Assembly: GCA_963590415.1 (NCBI GenBank)
Contig: CAVAPB010000010.1
Coordinates: 1 to 64,000 of the forward strand
From: Fimenecus sp963590415
GTDB taxonomy: Bacteria > Bacillota > Clostridia > Oscillospirales > Acutalibacteraceae
Reading direction: 5' to 3'
DNA length: 64,000 bases
This document shows positions 42,326-51,526 of the stretch, one piece after another. Position numbers and translations under genes: made by a program. The number at the start of each line of letters is the position of its first letter. The stretch's first letter is position 1. The notes beneath the pieces were generated by a model that was not told where the DNA came from, made no database searches, and worked only from the letters and a program-made list of their open reading frames with translations.

Positions 42326-43126
42326 TTATATTGTAATTGTCTTAATCGCCTTTGTAGGACAAGCCTCGGTGCATTTTCCGCAGTTTGTACATCTAGAGGA
42401 GTCAACGCTTGCCACATTGTTTTCAACCTTGACCGCATCCGATTCGCAGACCTTTACGCACTTCATACATCCGATACAGCCGACATTGCAAGCCTTGCGT
42501 GTGAGTGCGCCCTTGTCTTGATTTTTACAGGTTACCGTGGCAAAAGACCTGCGCATGGGCAAAAGCTCGATAAGATTTTTCGGGCAAACCGCAATGCACT
42601 TTTTGCACGCTCTGCAAAGTGCGGGGTCAACCCTCGCAACGCCGTCGCAGATTTTAAGAGCGCCGTATTCACACACCTTTACACAATCTCCGAAGCCGAT
42701 ACAACCGTAAGCGCAATCCTTGGGACCGCCGAAAAGCTGAGACGCCATTTTACAGCTTTGTGCGCCCGCATATTCAAGCTTATTTCCGTTGTGCGAGGAG
42801 GTGCCGTTGCATTTTACAAACGCCGACATAGGCTCAACGCTCTGTGCCTCTACACCCAAAACCTCGGCAATACCCCTTGCGGCATCCGCACCGCCGGGAG
42901 CACAGAGATTTGTTTTGTCGGTCTCCCCCTTTGAAAGAGCCGCCGCATAGCCGTCGCAGCCCGAGAAGCCGCAGGCGCCGCAGTTGGCGCCGGGCAGGCA
43001 TTCTCTTATTTTTTCAGCCTTTTCGTCCTTGGGTACAGCCATAACAACCGAAGCAATGGAAAGACCTATGCCTGCGATAAGTCCGATAACGCAGACAAGT
43101 ATAACCGCCGAAATAATTTCGTTCAT
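42326..43126 (-). CDS. rnfB: Rnf complex subunit RnfB (Fe-S protein)
   Basis: 266 aa. An N-terminal membrane helix precedes the Cys cluster GANCGACGFSGCDGYA near 46-61. The C-terminal half holds several [4Fe-4S] motifs of CxxCxxCxxxC type: CRACKKCIAVCP, CIGCMKCVKVCE and CTNCGKCTEACP. RnfB passes electrons from reduced ferredoxin to the membrane part of the ferredoxin:NAD+ oxidoreductase, which pumps Na+ or H+. Last gene of the operon. Confidence 0.95.
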   Translation of the reverse strand: MNEIISAVILVCVIGLIAGIGLSIASVVMAVPKDEKAEKIRECLPGANCGACGFSGCDGYAAALSKGETDKTNLCAPGGADAARGIAEVLGVEAQSVEPMSAFVKCNGTSSHNGNKLEYAGAQSCKMASQLFGGPKDCAYGCIGFGDCVKVCEYGALKICDGVARVDPALCRACKKCIAVCPKNLIELLPMRRSFATVTCKNQDKGALTRKACNVGCIGCMKCVKVCESDAVKVENNVASVDSSRCTNCGKCTEACPTKAIKTITI

Positions 43127-43138
43127 AGCTCTACCCCC

Positions 43139-43726
43139 TTAACCGAACATATTCTCGACAAGCCCCGTAAAGCCGAGGAATGAGAGAGAAGTGAGGCTCG
43201 CCGATATAAGAGTTATCGGAAGTCCCTGTAAAAACTTGGGAACATCGCAGGTTTCAAGCTTTGAGCGAACACCTGCAAACATTACCATTGCGACCATAAA
43301 GCCGAGACCTGCGCCGAAAGTATTTATCATAGCGTGTGAGAATGAATAACCGTTATCAATATTGAGAATCGTAACGCCGAGCACCGCACAGTTCGTTGTG
43401 ATAAGAGGAAGATAAATACCAAGCGAGCTGTAAAGCGACGGAATATATTTTTTGAGTATTATCTCAACCAGCTGAACCAGAGCCGCAATAACCAATATGA
43501 ACACAATCGTTTGAAGATAGCTCATACCGTGATTGTCAAGGAATGTGTTAAGCGGATAGGTTACAGCCGAGGAAAGGAGCATTACGAAGATAACCGCAAG
43601 GCTCATTCCGACCGCCGTGTTGAGCTTCTTCGACACGCCGAGGAACGGGCATATACCGAGGAACTTTGAAAGTATGTAGTTATTTGTAAGAATAGCCGTT
43701 AAAAGGATTGAGAAAAATATTTTCAT
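43139..43726 (-). CDS. rnfA: Rnf complex subunit RnfA
   Basis: 195 aa, six hydrophobic helices. Contains the RnfA/NqrE signature NNYILSKFLGICPFLGVSKK and LITTNCAVLGV. With RnfE it forms the paired inverted half-channels that bind the central iron-sulfur site. Its ATG overlaps the rnfE stop by one base. Confidence 0.95.
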   Translation of the reverse strand: MKIFFSILLTAILTNNYILSKFLGICPFLGVSKKLNTAVGMSLAVIFVMLLSSAVTYPLNTFLDNHGMSYLQTIVFILVIAALVQLVEIILKKYIPSLYSSLGIYLPLITTNCAVLGVTILNIDNGYSFSHAMINTFGAGLGFMVAMVMFAGVRSKLETCDVPKFLQGLPITLISASLTSLSFLGFTGLVENMFG

Positions 43727-44433
43727 TATTTTTCAGCCTCCTTTTCTTCGCAATTTTCACCTGCCGCAAGCTTTTCACAGCTTGCCGCCATCGGGCACGC
43801 CTTACAGCCGCCGAGAGTTGCTTTTTTACCGCCGCCCGCTTCGGCGAGCTTATTTGCACAAGCCATTACAATGCCGAATACGAAAAATCCGCCGGGAGCC
43901 AATACAAATATAGTCATAGGCGGTATGCTCTCGGGGAGAATTGCATGACCGAGCAAGGAGCCCGAACCGATAAGCTCTCTTATCGTGCCCATTATTGTGA
44001 GCGCACAGGTAAAGCCGACGCCCATTCCCAAGCCGTCGAGAGCAGAAGCCACAACGGAATTTTTGCCTGCAAACGCCTCCGCTCTGCCGAGAATTATGCA
44101 GTTTACGACGATAAGCGGAAGATAAACGCCGAGCTGTTCGTCAAGCGAGGGTAGAAAGGCTTTTACAAGCATCTGCACTATTGTAACAAAGCCTGCGATA
44201 ATTACTATATAGCAAGGTATTCTGACCTTTTGAGGAATTACCTTACGAAGCGCCGAAATAACGATATTCGAGCACACAAGAACTATCATTGCCGAAAGCC
44301 CCATACCGATTGCACTCTCAAGCGAGGTTGTTGTCGCAAGCGTCGGACAGGTGCCGAGCACCAGGCGCAAAACGGGATTTTCCTTGATTATGCCCTTTGT
44401 AAACTCATGCCCGAGAGATTTTTTGTCAGCCAT
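43726..44433 (-). CDS. rnfE: Rnf complex subunit RnfE
   Basis: 235 aa. Six membrane helices with GTCPTLATTTSLESAIGMG and LIVVNCIILGRAEAFA, the pair related to RnfA. An unusual Cys-rich hydrophilic tail (CKACPMAASCEKLAAGENCEEKEAEK) follows after about residue 210. Overlaps rnfG by 8 bases. Confidence 0.94.
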   Translation of the reverse strand: MADKKSLGHEFTKGIIKENPVLRLVLGTCPTLATTTSLESAIGMGLSAMIVLVCSNIVISALRKVIPQKVRIPCYIVIIAGFVTIVQMLVKAFLPSLDEQLGVYLPLIVVNCIILGRAEAFAGKNSVVASALDGLGMGVGFTCALTIMGTIRELIGSGSLLGHAILPESIPPMTIFVLAPGGFFVFGIVMACANKLAEAGGGKKATLGGCKACPMAASCEKLAAGENCEEKEAEK

Positions 44434-45007
44434 TTACCTCACCCCCTGCCGTTTTGTAAAGCTCCAGAGCCGTATTGACAGCCGAGGCAACCGCCTTTGA
44501 GGTTATCGTCGCACCTGTCAGAGCCTGAATTTCGTTATCCTTGGGTTCTCCCGTCTTAATGACGGAAATTTCCGAATTTTTATCCTTAAACTGATTTAAG
44601 AAGGACTCGTTTTTAGCGTTCATACCGAGACCCGCCGTCTCGCTTATCGAGAGAATGGCAACACCCTTGACGCTGCCCGTCTTATCAACGCCGACCATAA
44701 TATCTATGTCGCCGCCGTAGCCCTTTGCCGAGGTTAAGAAAACATAGCCTATTGTCTCATCCGAGTCGGAAAGCCCCTCATAATAGGTATATTGCGTGCC
44801 GTCCTTTTCGACCGTTTTTTCATTCGAAAACTTTGCAGCGTCGCTTAAAACTACCTTTTTGGTGTTGTTCTGCGTTTCAACTGCAAGCTGTTCAATCTTC
44901 GGAGCGGTTATTTTGTTTGTTACCGCAAGAAGAGTTGTAACGACAAGGCAGATTATAAAAAGAGAAACGGCAGGAACTATAATTTCTTTTGCGCTGACCT
45001 TTTTCAT
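44426..45007 (-). CDS. rnfG: Rnf complex subunit RnfG (covalent FMN carrier)
   Basis: 193 aa. One N-terminal membrane helix, then an extracytosolic FMN-binding domain. ALTGATITSKAV near 165-175 carries the threonine to which ApbE attaches FMN. The apbE gene is in the same operon. Overlaps rnfD by 4 bases. Confidence 0.94.
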   Translation of the reverse strand: MKKVSAKEIIVPAVSLFIICLVVTTLLAVTNKITAPKIEQLAVETQNNTKKVVLSDAAKFSNEKTVEKDGTQYTYYEGLSDSDETIGYVFLTSAKGYGGDIDIMVGVDKTGSVKGVAILSISETAGLGMNAKNESFLNQFKDKNSEISVIKTGEPKDNEIQALTGATITSKAVASAVNTALELYKTAGGEVNG

Positions 45008-46023
45008 TTTGCCGCCTCCTCTTTCTTCTTTTCCTCACCGGCAAAGCCGAACGGCTTCTGTGCCGTAAGGTTGTCAATGTGAGGAACAAGTATATTCATA
45101 AGAATAATCGAGAACGATACGCCCTCGGGGAGCGAGCCGAATATCCTGATAAGCGAGGTTATTATGCCGCAGCCCACCGCATAGATTATCTTGCCCTTAA
45201 AGGTTATGGGCGAGGTCGTGTAATCGGTTGCCATAAATACCGCGCCGAGCAGAAGTCCGCCCGCCATAAGCTGATAAAGCACAAACGGGATATTACCCTT
45301 ACCGACAATGAGCATAATTACCGCTACTGTACCGACATAGCAAAGCGGAATTGTCGGGGAAATTACCTTTCTTACGAACAGGTAAACCGCACCGAGTATT
45401 ATTGCCGCCGCACAGGTTTCGCCCAAGCAGCCACCCCTTACGCCGAAGAACATCTTCGCAAGCTCGGGAAGCTCCGCACTGTTTAAGGTTTGTGCAATGC
45501 CGTCCGAATTATATTTGTCCGCAAACTGTGCCAAAGGCGTTGCCGTGGTAACCGCATCAAGCGTTTTGATTCTCCACGCAAACGGCTCGACATAGTTGTT
45601 TACATAGGTTGGGAACGAGGTCATAAGAACAATCCTGCCTGCCAACGCAGGGTTTACGAAGTTCTGACCTATTCCGCCGAAGAACTGCTTTACTACGATT
45701 ATTGCAACCGCATCACCGACAATTACCATCCACAGCGGAATTGTCGAGGGCAGGTTAAAGGCAAGCAAAATGCCCGTTACAACCGCCGAAAGGTCGCCTA
45801 TCGTATTATCCCTTTTCATAGCCTTACGGCTTAAAAACTCGAACAGAACGCAGAACACTGCGCTCGTTGCCGTGACAAGCAGCGTCCTTACGCCGAAAAG
45901 CACCACCGAAAGCACAAGCGCCGGCATAAGCGCAATTATCACATCGAGCATTATTCCTCTTGTGGTGTCAACGGTTCGTCTGTGCGGCGAAGCGCTGACA
46001 GTCAGTTTTTTCTCTTCGCTCAT
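45004..46023 (-). CDS. rnfD: Rnf complex subunit RnfD
   Basis: The ATG at 46021-46023, overlapping the rnfC stop as ATGA and preceded by GAGGGGG, gives 339 aa beginning MSEEKKLTVSASPHRR. Multi-spanning protein of the NqrB/RnfD family, with SPHRRTVDTTRGIMLDVIIALMP typical of its N-terminus and later GQNFVNPALAGRIVLM. It binds flavin and takes part in ion transport. Confidence 0.94.
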   Translation of the reverse strand: MSEEKKLTVSASPHRRTVDTTRGIMLDVIIALMPALVLSVVLFGVRTLLVTATSAVFCVLFEFLSRKAMKRDNTIGDLSAVVTGILLAFNLPSTIPLWMVIVGDAVAIIVVKQFFGGIGQNFVNPALAGRIVLMTSFPTYVNNYVEPFAWRIKTLDAVTTATPLAQFADKYNSDGIAQTLNSAELPELAKMFFGVRGGCLGETCAAAIILGAVYLFVRKVISPTIPLCYVGTVAVIMLIVGKGNIPFVLYQLMAGGLLLGAVFMATDYTTSPITFKGKIIYAVGCGIITSLIRIFGSLPEGVSFSIILMNILVPHIDNLTAQKPFGFAGEEKKKEEAAK

Positions 46024-47354
46024 TTCTGCGCCCCCTCTCTTACTATCGCCTTGGCGTTTCTCATATACTGTACAAGCGGTCTGCCTGCAGGGCACGAATA
46101 AGCGCACGAGCCGCATTCCATACAGACCATTGCTCCGTATTTCTGAAGTGCGTCAATGTCCTTTACCTTGACAAAGCGTTCAATCTTCGTAGGCATAAGG
46201 CTCAACGGACAAGCCTTGGCGCATCTGCCGCAGGAGATACAGTCCGTCTCCTTTTTAATACTTACATCCTTTTTGCCGAGGACGAGTATTGCATTGTTGC
46301 TTTTGAGCACGGGGGTGTGAGTGTCGATAATCGAAACGCCCATCATAGGTCCGCCCGCGATTATCTTAACGGGTTCCTCTTTATATCCGCCGCAGCTGTT
46401 AATTATATAATCTATTTCCGTGCCGACGGGAACCCTTATGTTCTGCGGCTGTGCTATTGCCGAGCCATCAACGGTCATCGACCTTGAAACGAGCGGCTTG
46501 CCCGTTTTGCAATACCGTGACAGAAACGCCGCCGATGCCACATTCATAACGACGCAGCCGACATCCGCGGGAAGCTTTCCGGGCGGAACCTTTCTGCCCG
46601 TTGCGGAGAGAACCATCATTTTCTCCGCTCCCTGCGGATATTTCGATTTTAGCGGCATAACCTTGATTTCGTCGTTTTCATCCTCTTTTTCGGCTATTCT
46701 TTCAAGCACCTTGATAGCCTCTTTTTTATTGTCCTCAACGGCAATGATACACTTCTTAAAGCCGAGCATATCCTTGACAAGATGTACGCCGTTGAAAACA
46801 TCCCACGAATTGTCGAGACATTCTCTGTAATCGACCGTGATGAACGGCTCGCACTCTGCGGCGTTGATTATAAGCGTATCAATACCTGCGTCGGGCTTAA
46901 AGCCAAGCTTTACATGAGTCGGGAAGCCTGCTCCGCCGAGTCCTACAAGTCCCGACGCTCTGACAGCCTTCAAAAAGTCCTCCCTCGTGTCGATATTCGG
47001 CACTTCAAGACCGTCATAGAGCGTGTTTTCGCCGTCGTTTTCGATAACAACCGCCTGAGTTTTCATACCCGTTGCGGTCCTTATCTCCTTTATTGCGGTT
47101 ACCTTGCCCGACACGGACGAATGTATTGGCGCCGACACAAATTTATCCGTATCGCCTATGAGCTGACCCACCTTTACCTCGTCGCCGACCTTCACAACAG
47201 GCGTACAGGGTGCGCCTATATGCTGACTCATCGGAAGCGTAACAAACTCGGGCGCTTCAATCCGTCTTACAGGCATATCCTTGGTGTTCTTGTCGTGTGA
47301 GACCTTCACTCCGCCCCGTACCTTTTTTACGGGTTTAATGATTTCAGAGTGCAT
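46020..47354 (-). CDS. rnfC: Rnf complex subunit RnfC
   Basis: 444 aa. The N-terminal barrel-sandwich domain (CTPVVKVGDEVKVGQLIG) leads to a flavin/NADH domain with GLGGAGFPTHVKL near 137-149 and AAECEPF near 165, and the C-terminus has two [4Fe-4S] motifs, CISCGRCAKACP (372-383) and CMECGSCAYSCP (411-422). It carries out NAD+ reduction at the cytosolic side. Confidence 0.95.
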   Translation of the reverse strand: MHSEIIKPVKKVRGGVKVSHDKNTKDMPVRRIEAPEFVTLPMSQHIGAPCTPVVKVGDEVKVGQLIGDTDKFVSAPIHSSVSGKVTAIKEIRTATGMKTQAVVIENDGENTLYDGLEVPNIDTREDFLKAVRASGLVGLGGAGFPTHVKLGFKPDAGIDTLIINAAECEPFITVDYRECLDNSWDVFNGVHLVKDMLGFKKCIIAVEDNKKEAIKVLERIAEKEDENDEIKVMPLKSKYPQGAEKMMVLSATGRKVPPGKLPADVGCVVMNVASAAFLSRYCKTGKPLVSRSMTVDGSAIAQPQNIRVPVGTEIDYIINSCGGYKEEPVKIIAGGPMMGVSIIDTHTPVLKSNNAILVLGKKDVSIKKETDCISCGRCAKACPLSLMPTKIERFVKVKDIDALQKYGAMVCMECGSCAYSCPAGRPLVQYMRNAKAIVREGAQK

Positions 47355-47882
47355 TTATTTTCCCCCTTTTTGAGTGATGGTTCGGGTTGCCTTTTCGAGA
47401 GCGGGCATAACCGCCCTCAAAACAGTTCCCGTAACGGCTCCCGTAACGGTGCCGCTTATAAGTAACACGGGCGCATATCCCAGCATGGATAAATTGCCCG
47501 CAGTTATAATCGCAACAATGAGCTGACCGAAATTATGCATGAGCGCACAGATAATTCCGATTGCCATATATCCCGTTTTCTTTGAAAACTTAAAGAGCAG
47601 ATACATTGTAACGGTGCTCAGCACACCGCCGCAAAGGCTCATAAAAAATGCGGTAACGCCCCTTGTAACGCCTGCGAACAGCGCTTTTACAAGAGTTATC
47701 GACATAGCGCTCGCAAGCCCCATTGACGAGGCGGCAAACATAGTCGCAATATTCGAAAATCCCGGCTTTGACCCCGGCGGCATAAACGCCGCAGTCGGGA
47801 TAAGACTTTCTAAATAAGAAAGCGTCAGCGCAACGGCGGAGAGCACGCCGAACAATGCAATTTTGTAAGTGCTTTTTTTCAT
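47355..47882 (-). CDS. Gx transporter family membrane protein (Hpre_diP_synt_I / EetB-like)
   Basis: 175 aa, five to six hydrophobic helices. Signature AALTLSYLESLIPTAAFMPPGSKPGFSNI near 16-45, the PG-rich segment of the family once called heptaprenyl diphosphate synthase component I. In Listeria a protein of this family (EetB) works with a NusG-domain II protein (EetA) in flavin-based electron export. Here it lies between a NusG-domain II gene and rnfC. Confidence 0.82.
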   Translation of the reverse strand: MKKSTYKIALFGVLSAVALTLSYLESLIPTAAFMPPGSKPGFSNIATMFAASSMGLASAMSITLVKALFAGVTRGVTAFFMSLCGGVLSTVTMYLLFKFSKKTGYMAIGIICALMHNFGQLIVAIITAGNLSMLGYAPVLLISGTVTGAVTGTVLRAVMPALEKATRTITQKGGK

Positions 47883-47883
47883 A

Positions 47884-48249
47884 TCAGTAGGTTACGGCGT
47901 CAAAAGCCGACTTTTCTCCCTTTACCGTAAGTACAGTTTTGTTAGGCAGACACGCCGCAACATCGCCCGTGTTTTTAAGCTTGCCGCTCTTTATACAGGT
48001 TTTGTCCTTACAGTTGCTTTCGAGGAAATACGCTTCGCCGTTTTCGATTTTTATTTCAATTCCGTTATCAAGCGTTATTTCGTTATCCGCCGAAAGCCTT
48101 TCGCTGTACACGGTCTCCCCGTCAACGGTTACAACGGCGTATTTTTCTCCCGCATTTTTGATTTTCGGTATTAAAACGGAAATGATAATAAGCACGCCTA
48201 TTGCCGCAAGCAGTATCAAATCACGGCGAAAAATCAGTTTCCTTTCCAT
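47884..48249 (-). CDS. NusG domain II-containing membrane-anchored protein (EetA-like)
   Basis: 121 aa from the ATG at 48247-48249, one base after the apbE stop. One N-terminal helix (LILLAAIGVLIIISVLI) and an extracytosolic domain with TVDGETVYSERL, NGEAYFLESNCKDKTCIKSG and ACLPNKTVLTV, which is the NusG domain II family. Despite the name it is not a transcription factor. Linked genes suggest a role in extracytosolic flavin or quinone electron transfer. Confidence 0.85.
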   Translation of the reverse strand: MERKLIFRRDLILLAAIGVLIIISVLIPKIKNAGEKYAVVTVDGETVYSERLSADNEITLDNGIEIKIENGEAYFLESNCKDKTCIKSGKLKNTGDVAACLPNKTVLTVKGEKSAFDAVTY

Positions 48250-48250
48250 A

Positions 48251-49285
48251 TCATTCCACCGTAAAATCACTGTTGGTAAGGGTGAAGGAGTCCTTGAGTC
48301 CGTCCGAAACGCTGACGGTTTTGTCCGAATACACAAACACTGCGCTTGCATTGTATTTCTGCAAAATGGGATACGAAGCCGCTTCGCCGACAATAAAGCA
48401 AACGGTTGAAAGGGCGTCGCTCTCAAGACCCGAATGTGCCACAACCGTTACCGAGCACAGCCCGTTGTCCGCAGGTTCTCCGGTTGTGAGGTTGAGAAGA
48501 TGATGATATGTTACGCCGTCCTTTTCGAAGGTCTTTTCATAGCTTCCCGAAGTGGAAACAAAGCAGGACGATAGCGAGAGCGTGGCAAATGTGTCGTTGA
48601 CATCTCCGAACGGATTGCGTATACCGACAGTAAAATTATCCTTGCCCGACGGAGAACCGTAAAGAGCAAGACTTCCGCCGACAGACACCACCGCGCCGTC
48701 GATTCCCTCGTGTGAGAGCAGAATATCCACCGCCTTATCGCAAGCCGCGCCCTTGCCGACCGCGCCAAGGTTCAAAATCTGTCCCTGTGCCGCCTTAACC
48801 GTAAGGTTATTTCGGTCAAGAGACAGGGTTGAGTCGTCGCACAATGCAACAGCCGATTTTATATCGCTGTCGCTCGGGACATTGAAATTATCCGTATCGA
48901 AGCCCCACAGCTCGGTCAGTGCTCCCGAGGTTACCGCCGCCTTTTTGCCCGAGAGAGAAAAAATCTCCTTTGAACTCTCAAGCACATCAAAAAGCTCACG
49001 GCTTACCGTTACGCCGTCGGCAATGCTGCGATTAACGGAATAAAGCTCCGCCGCTTCATCGTTCTTTGAATATATCTTGTCAACCCGAGAAATTTCGTCT
49101 GTAACGGCAGAACATACGCTCTGACCCGCCTCGGAATCGGAGCAATAGGTCTTAACGCTTACCACGCTGCCCATGGCGAACGAAGACGCCTCCTGCGTTT
49201 TTCCCTTCCCCGAGCAAGAAGAAAAAGCGAATGCAATTGCAAAAACGATAAGAAAAACGGCAATTCTCTTTATCTTCATACGCAC
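48251..49285 (-). CDS. apbE: FAD:protein FMN transferase (lipoprotein)
   Basis: 344 aa. Lipoprotein signal peptide (FLIVFAIAFAFSSC) and an ApbE domain with SFAMGSVVSVKTYC, LNLGAVGKGAACDKAVDIL, and AVVSVGGSLALYG. ApbE attaches FMN from FAD to threonine residues of RnfG and RnfD. It is the first gene of the operon apbE-NusG II-Gx-rnfCDGEAB, so the transferase and its target are co-expressed. A second in-frame ATG two codons downstream is possible. Confidence 0.93.
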   Translation of the reverse strand: MRMKIKRIAVFLIVFAIAFAFSSCSGKGKTQEASSFAMGSVVSVKTYCSDSEAGQSVCSAVTDEISRVDKIYSKNDEAAELYSVNRSIADGVTVSRELFDVLESSKEIFSLSGKKAAVTSGALTELWGFDTDNFNVPSDSDIKSAVALCDDSTLSLDRNNLTVKAAQGQILNLGAVGKGAACDKAVDILLSHEGIDGAVVSVGGSLALYGSPSGKDNFTVGIRNPFGDVNDTFATLSLSSCFVSTSGSYEKTFEKDGVTYHHLLNLTTGEPADNGLCSVTVVAHSGLESDALSTVCFIVGEAASYPILQKYNASAVFVYSDKTVSVSDGLKDSFTLTNSDFTVE

Positions 49286-49317
49286 ACCCGCTTTTAGAAT
49301 TATAATATATTATATTG

Positions 49318-49346
49318 ATTATATTATAAATTTAACAAATGTTCAA
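49318..49346 (-). promoter_or_regulatory. promoter of the apbE-rnf operon
   Basis: Read leftward, -35 TTGAAC (49341-49346), a 17-base spacer and -10 TATAAT (49318-49323), in a strongly AT-rich segment. Confidence 0.75.
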
Positions 49347-49385
49347 GAATTGTTATATAAATAACAATAATGTTGTCCTATACTG

Positions 49386-49415
49386 TTGTATGCTCCTGCG
49401 GTTTTATGTTAAAAT
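49386..49415 (+). promoter_or_regulatory. probable promoter of the Fe-alcohol dehydrogenase gene
   Basis: -35 TTGTAT (49386-49391), an 18-base spacer and -10 TAAAAT (49410-49415). The ribosome site AGGTGA follows at 49422. Confidence 0.5.
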
Positions 49416-49432
49416 TGATATGAGGTGAAATT

Positions 49433-50560
49433 ATGTTTTCAGATTACTATATGCCCGTTCGGGTACTTTCAGGCAAAGACGCAGTTCTTGTGAATAAGAC
49501 GGTCTTTACCAAATACGGTTCAAAATGTCTTATAGTATGCGGCAAAAGCTCTGCCGCTTCAAGCGGCGCGCTTGACGACATTAAAAAGGTATTAAATGAA
49601 TGTGAAGTCGAATGCACGGTTTTCGACTCGGTAACGCAAAATCCCCGCACTGCCGACTGTCTGAACGCAGGTCAGGTCGCAAGGGATTTCGGCGTGGAAT
49701 ATATAATAGGTATCGGCGGAGGCAGTCAGCTTGACGCCGCAAAGGCAATAGCCGTCTATGCGGCAAACAAATTTCTGTCGGCTGACGGTATATATTCGGA
49801 GGAGTCGATGCTTCCTCCTCTGCCCGTAATTCTTGTCGGCACAACCTCTGGCACGGGAAGTGAGGTTACGGGAATTTCCGTGCTCACAAACGAGAGCGGA
49901 AGAAAAAAGAGTGTCAGCGGCGAAAACTATTATGCGAAGGTTTCCTTCGCAGACCCGAAGTACACCTATTCAATGCCCTTTGGGGTTACTGTTTCAACGG
50001 CAATCGACGCCTTTTGCCACGCAGTCGAAAGTATGCTGTCCAATAAGGCGGGCGAGCAATCGAAAATGTGCTCCGTGCGTGCCGTTGCCCCGTTGTGGAA
50101 GGCTATAACCGAAATGCACGCTTCAAACGAATTGCCCGACAAGGCGACAAGGGACGAGCTGTACTCCTGCTCGCTTTTTGCCGGTCTTGCGATAAATTCC
50201 ACGGGCACCTGCTATCCGCACACGCTCGGCTATACGCTTACGGAGGATTACGGCTTGCCGCACGGAAAGGCTTGCGCCGTGTTTTTGCCGTCGTTTGTAA
50301 AGCGTGCGCTTGAATATAAAAACGCCGAGGTTGCGAAATTTCTTTCAATGATAAATATGAATTATCCCGAATTTGAACGCACGGTGTTTTCCATAGTTGA
50401 TATTAAGGATATTTCAATGACAAAAGAACAGATTAACTCCTACTGCGAGCGTTGGCAAAGCGTTAAAAACTTTATAAACTCTCCGGGCGGATTTACCGCG
50501 GCTGACGCAAAAGCTGTTCTCTCGGAGCTTTTCTTAAAAAAAGAAGGTGAGGAAAACTGA
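49433..50560 (+). CDS. iron-containing alcohol dehydrogenase family protein
   Basis: 375 aa. NAD(P)-binding half with IGIGGGSQLDAAKAIA near 95-110, and metal-binding half with DAFCHAVESMLS near 200 and PHTLGYTLTEDYGLPHGKA near 265-285, the Asp/His ligands of the family. It reduces or oxidises an alcohol or aldehyde; the substrate is unknown. Its TGA overlaps the ATG of a PfkB-type kinase, so the two form a unit, perhaps for a sugar or polyol. Confidence 0.88.
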   Translation: MFSDYYMPVRVLSGKDAVLVNKTVFTKYGSKCLIVCGKSSAASSGALDDIKKVLNECEVECTVFDSVTQNPRTADCLNAGQVARDFGVEYIIGIGGGSQLDAAKAIAVYAANKFLSADGIYSEESMLPPLPVILVGTTSGTGSEVTGISVLTNESGRKKSVSGENYYAKVSFADPKYTYSMPFGVTVSTAIDAFCHAVESMLSNKAGEQSKMCSVRAVAPLWKAITEMHASNELPDKATRDELYSCSLFAGLAINSTGTCYPHTLGYTLTEDYGLPHGKACAVFLPSFVKRALEYKNAEVAKFLSMINMNYPEFERTVFSIVDIKDISMTKEQINSYCERWQSVKNFINSPGGFTAADAKAVLSELFLKKEGEEN

Positions 50561-51462
50561 TGTCATTTATAGCGGGAAACGGAAAAACAAACACGGACAT
50601 TTTATATGCGGGACTCGCAAGGCTTCCCGAGGTCGGGGAAGAATTGTACTCAGAGGGCTTTGCCTTAAAGCTCGGAGGCGGCGTACCCGGCACTATGGTA
50701 AACATTGCAAGGCTCGGCATACCGACAAAAATATCAACCTGGCTGTCGGACGATATGTTTTCGCAGTTTTGTTTCAGCGAATTCAAAAGAAGCGGTTGTC
50801 AAGTTGAAAACCTTTACACAGAAAACGGCAGCTTGCCGCTCAATATAACCTCGGCTATGATAACGCCCGAGGACAGAACCTTTGTAACCTACGGCCCCGA
50901 GCCCGAATACAACGATTATGAGCTCGAAATGATATACAAATCAAGCACGGGTGCAAAGATAGTCGAGATACAGAACGGCTGTCTTGAGGTATATAAAAAG
51001 CTTAAAAGTGAAGGTACGCTGCTTGTTCTCGATACCGGATATACCGATGATATGAGCTTTGAGATGTATAAGGATTATATTGAGCTTGCCGACTACTACA
51101 CCCCGAACCAAAAGGAGGCGGCAAAAATCACGGGTAAGAGCGACCCGAGGGAAGCGATTAAATTCCTTTCCCAATACTTTGAAAAGCCGATTGTAAAGCT
51201 TGACAAGGACGGCTGTATGGGTATGGAAAACGGAGAAATTTTCACGGTGCCGAGCATTGACGAATTTGTCAGAGTGGATTCTACCGGTGCGGGCGACGCT
51301 TTCCTTGCGGGGCTTATGTACGGACTTTTTTATGATTATTCTTTCAAAGACTGTATAACCCTCGGCAACCTCACGGGCGGAAAATGCGTTACGGGCGTAG
51401 GCTGTCTTACGGAGTATTTCAGGGAAAACGAATTGCTTGAAAAGCTCAAGCAGTACAGATAA
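50560..51462 (+). CDS. PfkB/ribokinase-family carbohydrate kinase
   Basis: 300 aa. Contains the family's N-terminal LKLGGGVPGTMVNIARLG near 42-60, YTPNQKEAAKITG near 180-195, and the catalytic ATP site VDSTGAGDAFLAGL near 242-255 with Asp as base. Closest in layout to sugar kinases; substrate not assignable. One-base overlap with the dehydrogenase gene, followed by a strong terminator. Confidence 0.87.
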   Translation: MSFIAGNGKTNTDILYAGLARLPEVGEELYSEGFALKLGGGVPGTMVNIARLGIPTKISTWLSDDMFSQFCFSEFKRSGCQVENLYTENGSLPLNITSAMITPEDRTFVTYGPEPEYNDYELEMIYKSSTGAKIVEIQNGCLEVYKKLKSEGTLLVLDTGYTDDMSFEMYKDYIELADYYTPNQKEAAKITGKSDPREAIKFLSQYFEKPIVKLDKDGCMGMENGEIFTVPSIDEFVRVDSTGAGDAFLAGLMYGLFYDYSFKDCITLGNLTGGKCVTGVGCLTEYFRENELLEKLKQYR

Positions 51463-51479
51463 ATAGAATAAGACAGCAA

Positions 51480-51510
51480 AAAAGCGAGCCGAGCTCGCTT
51501 TTTTTATTAT
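51480..51510. terminator. bidirectional terminator (pfkB-type kinase and nhaC)
   Basis: AGCGAGC, loop CGA, GCTCGCT (51483-51499) with a T run on the + side (51499-51506) and A run on the other, so it can serve both convergent genes. Confidence 0.85.
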
Positions 51511-51526
51511 GCTGTTATTTGTCAGT

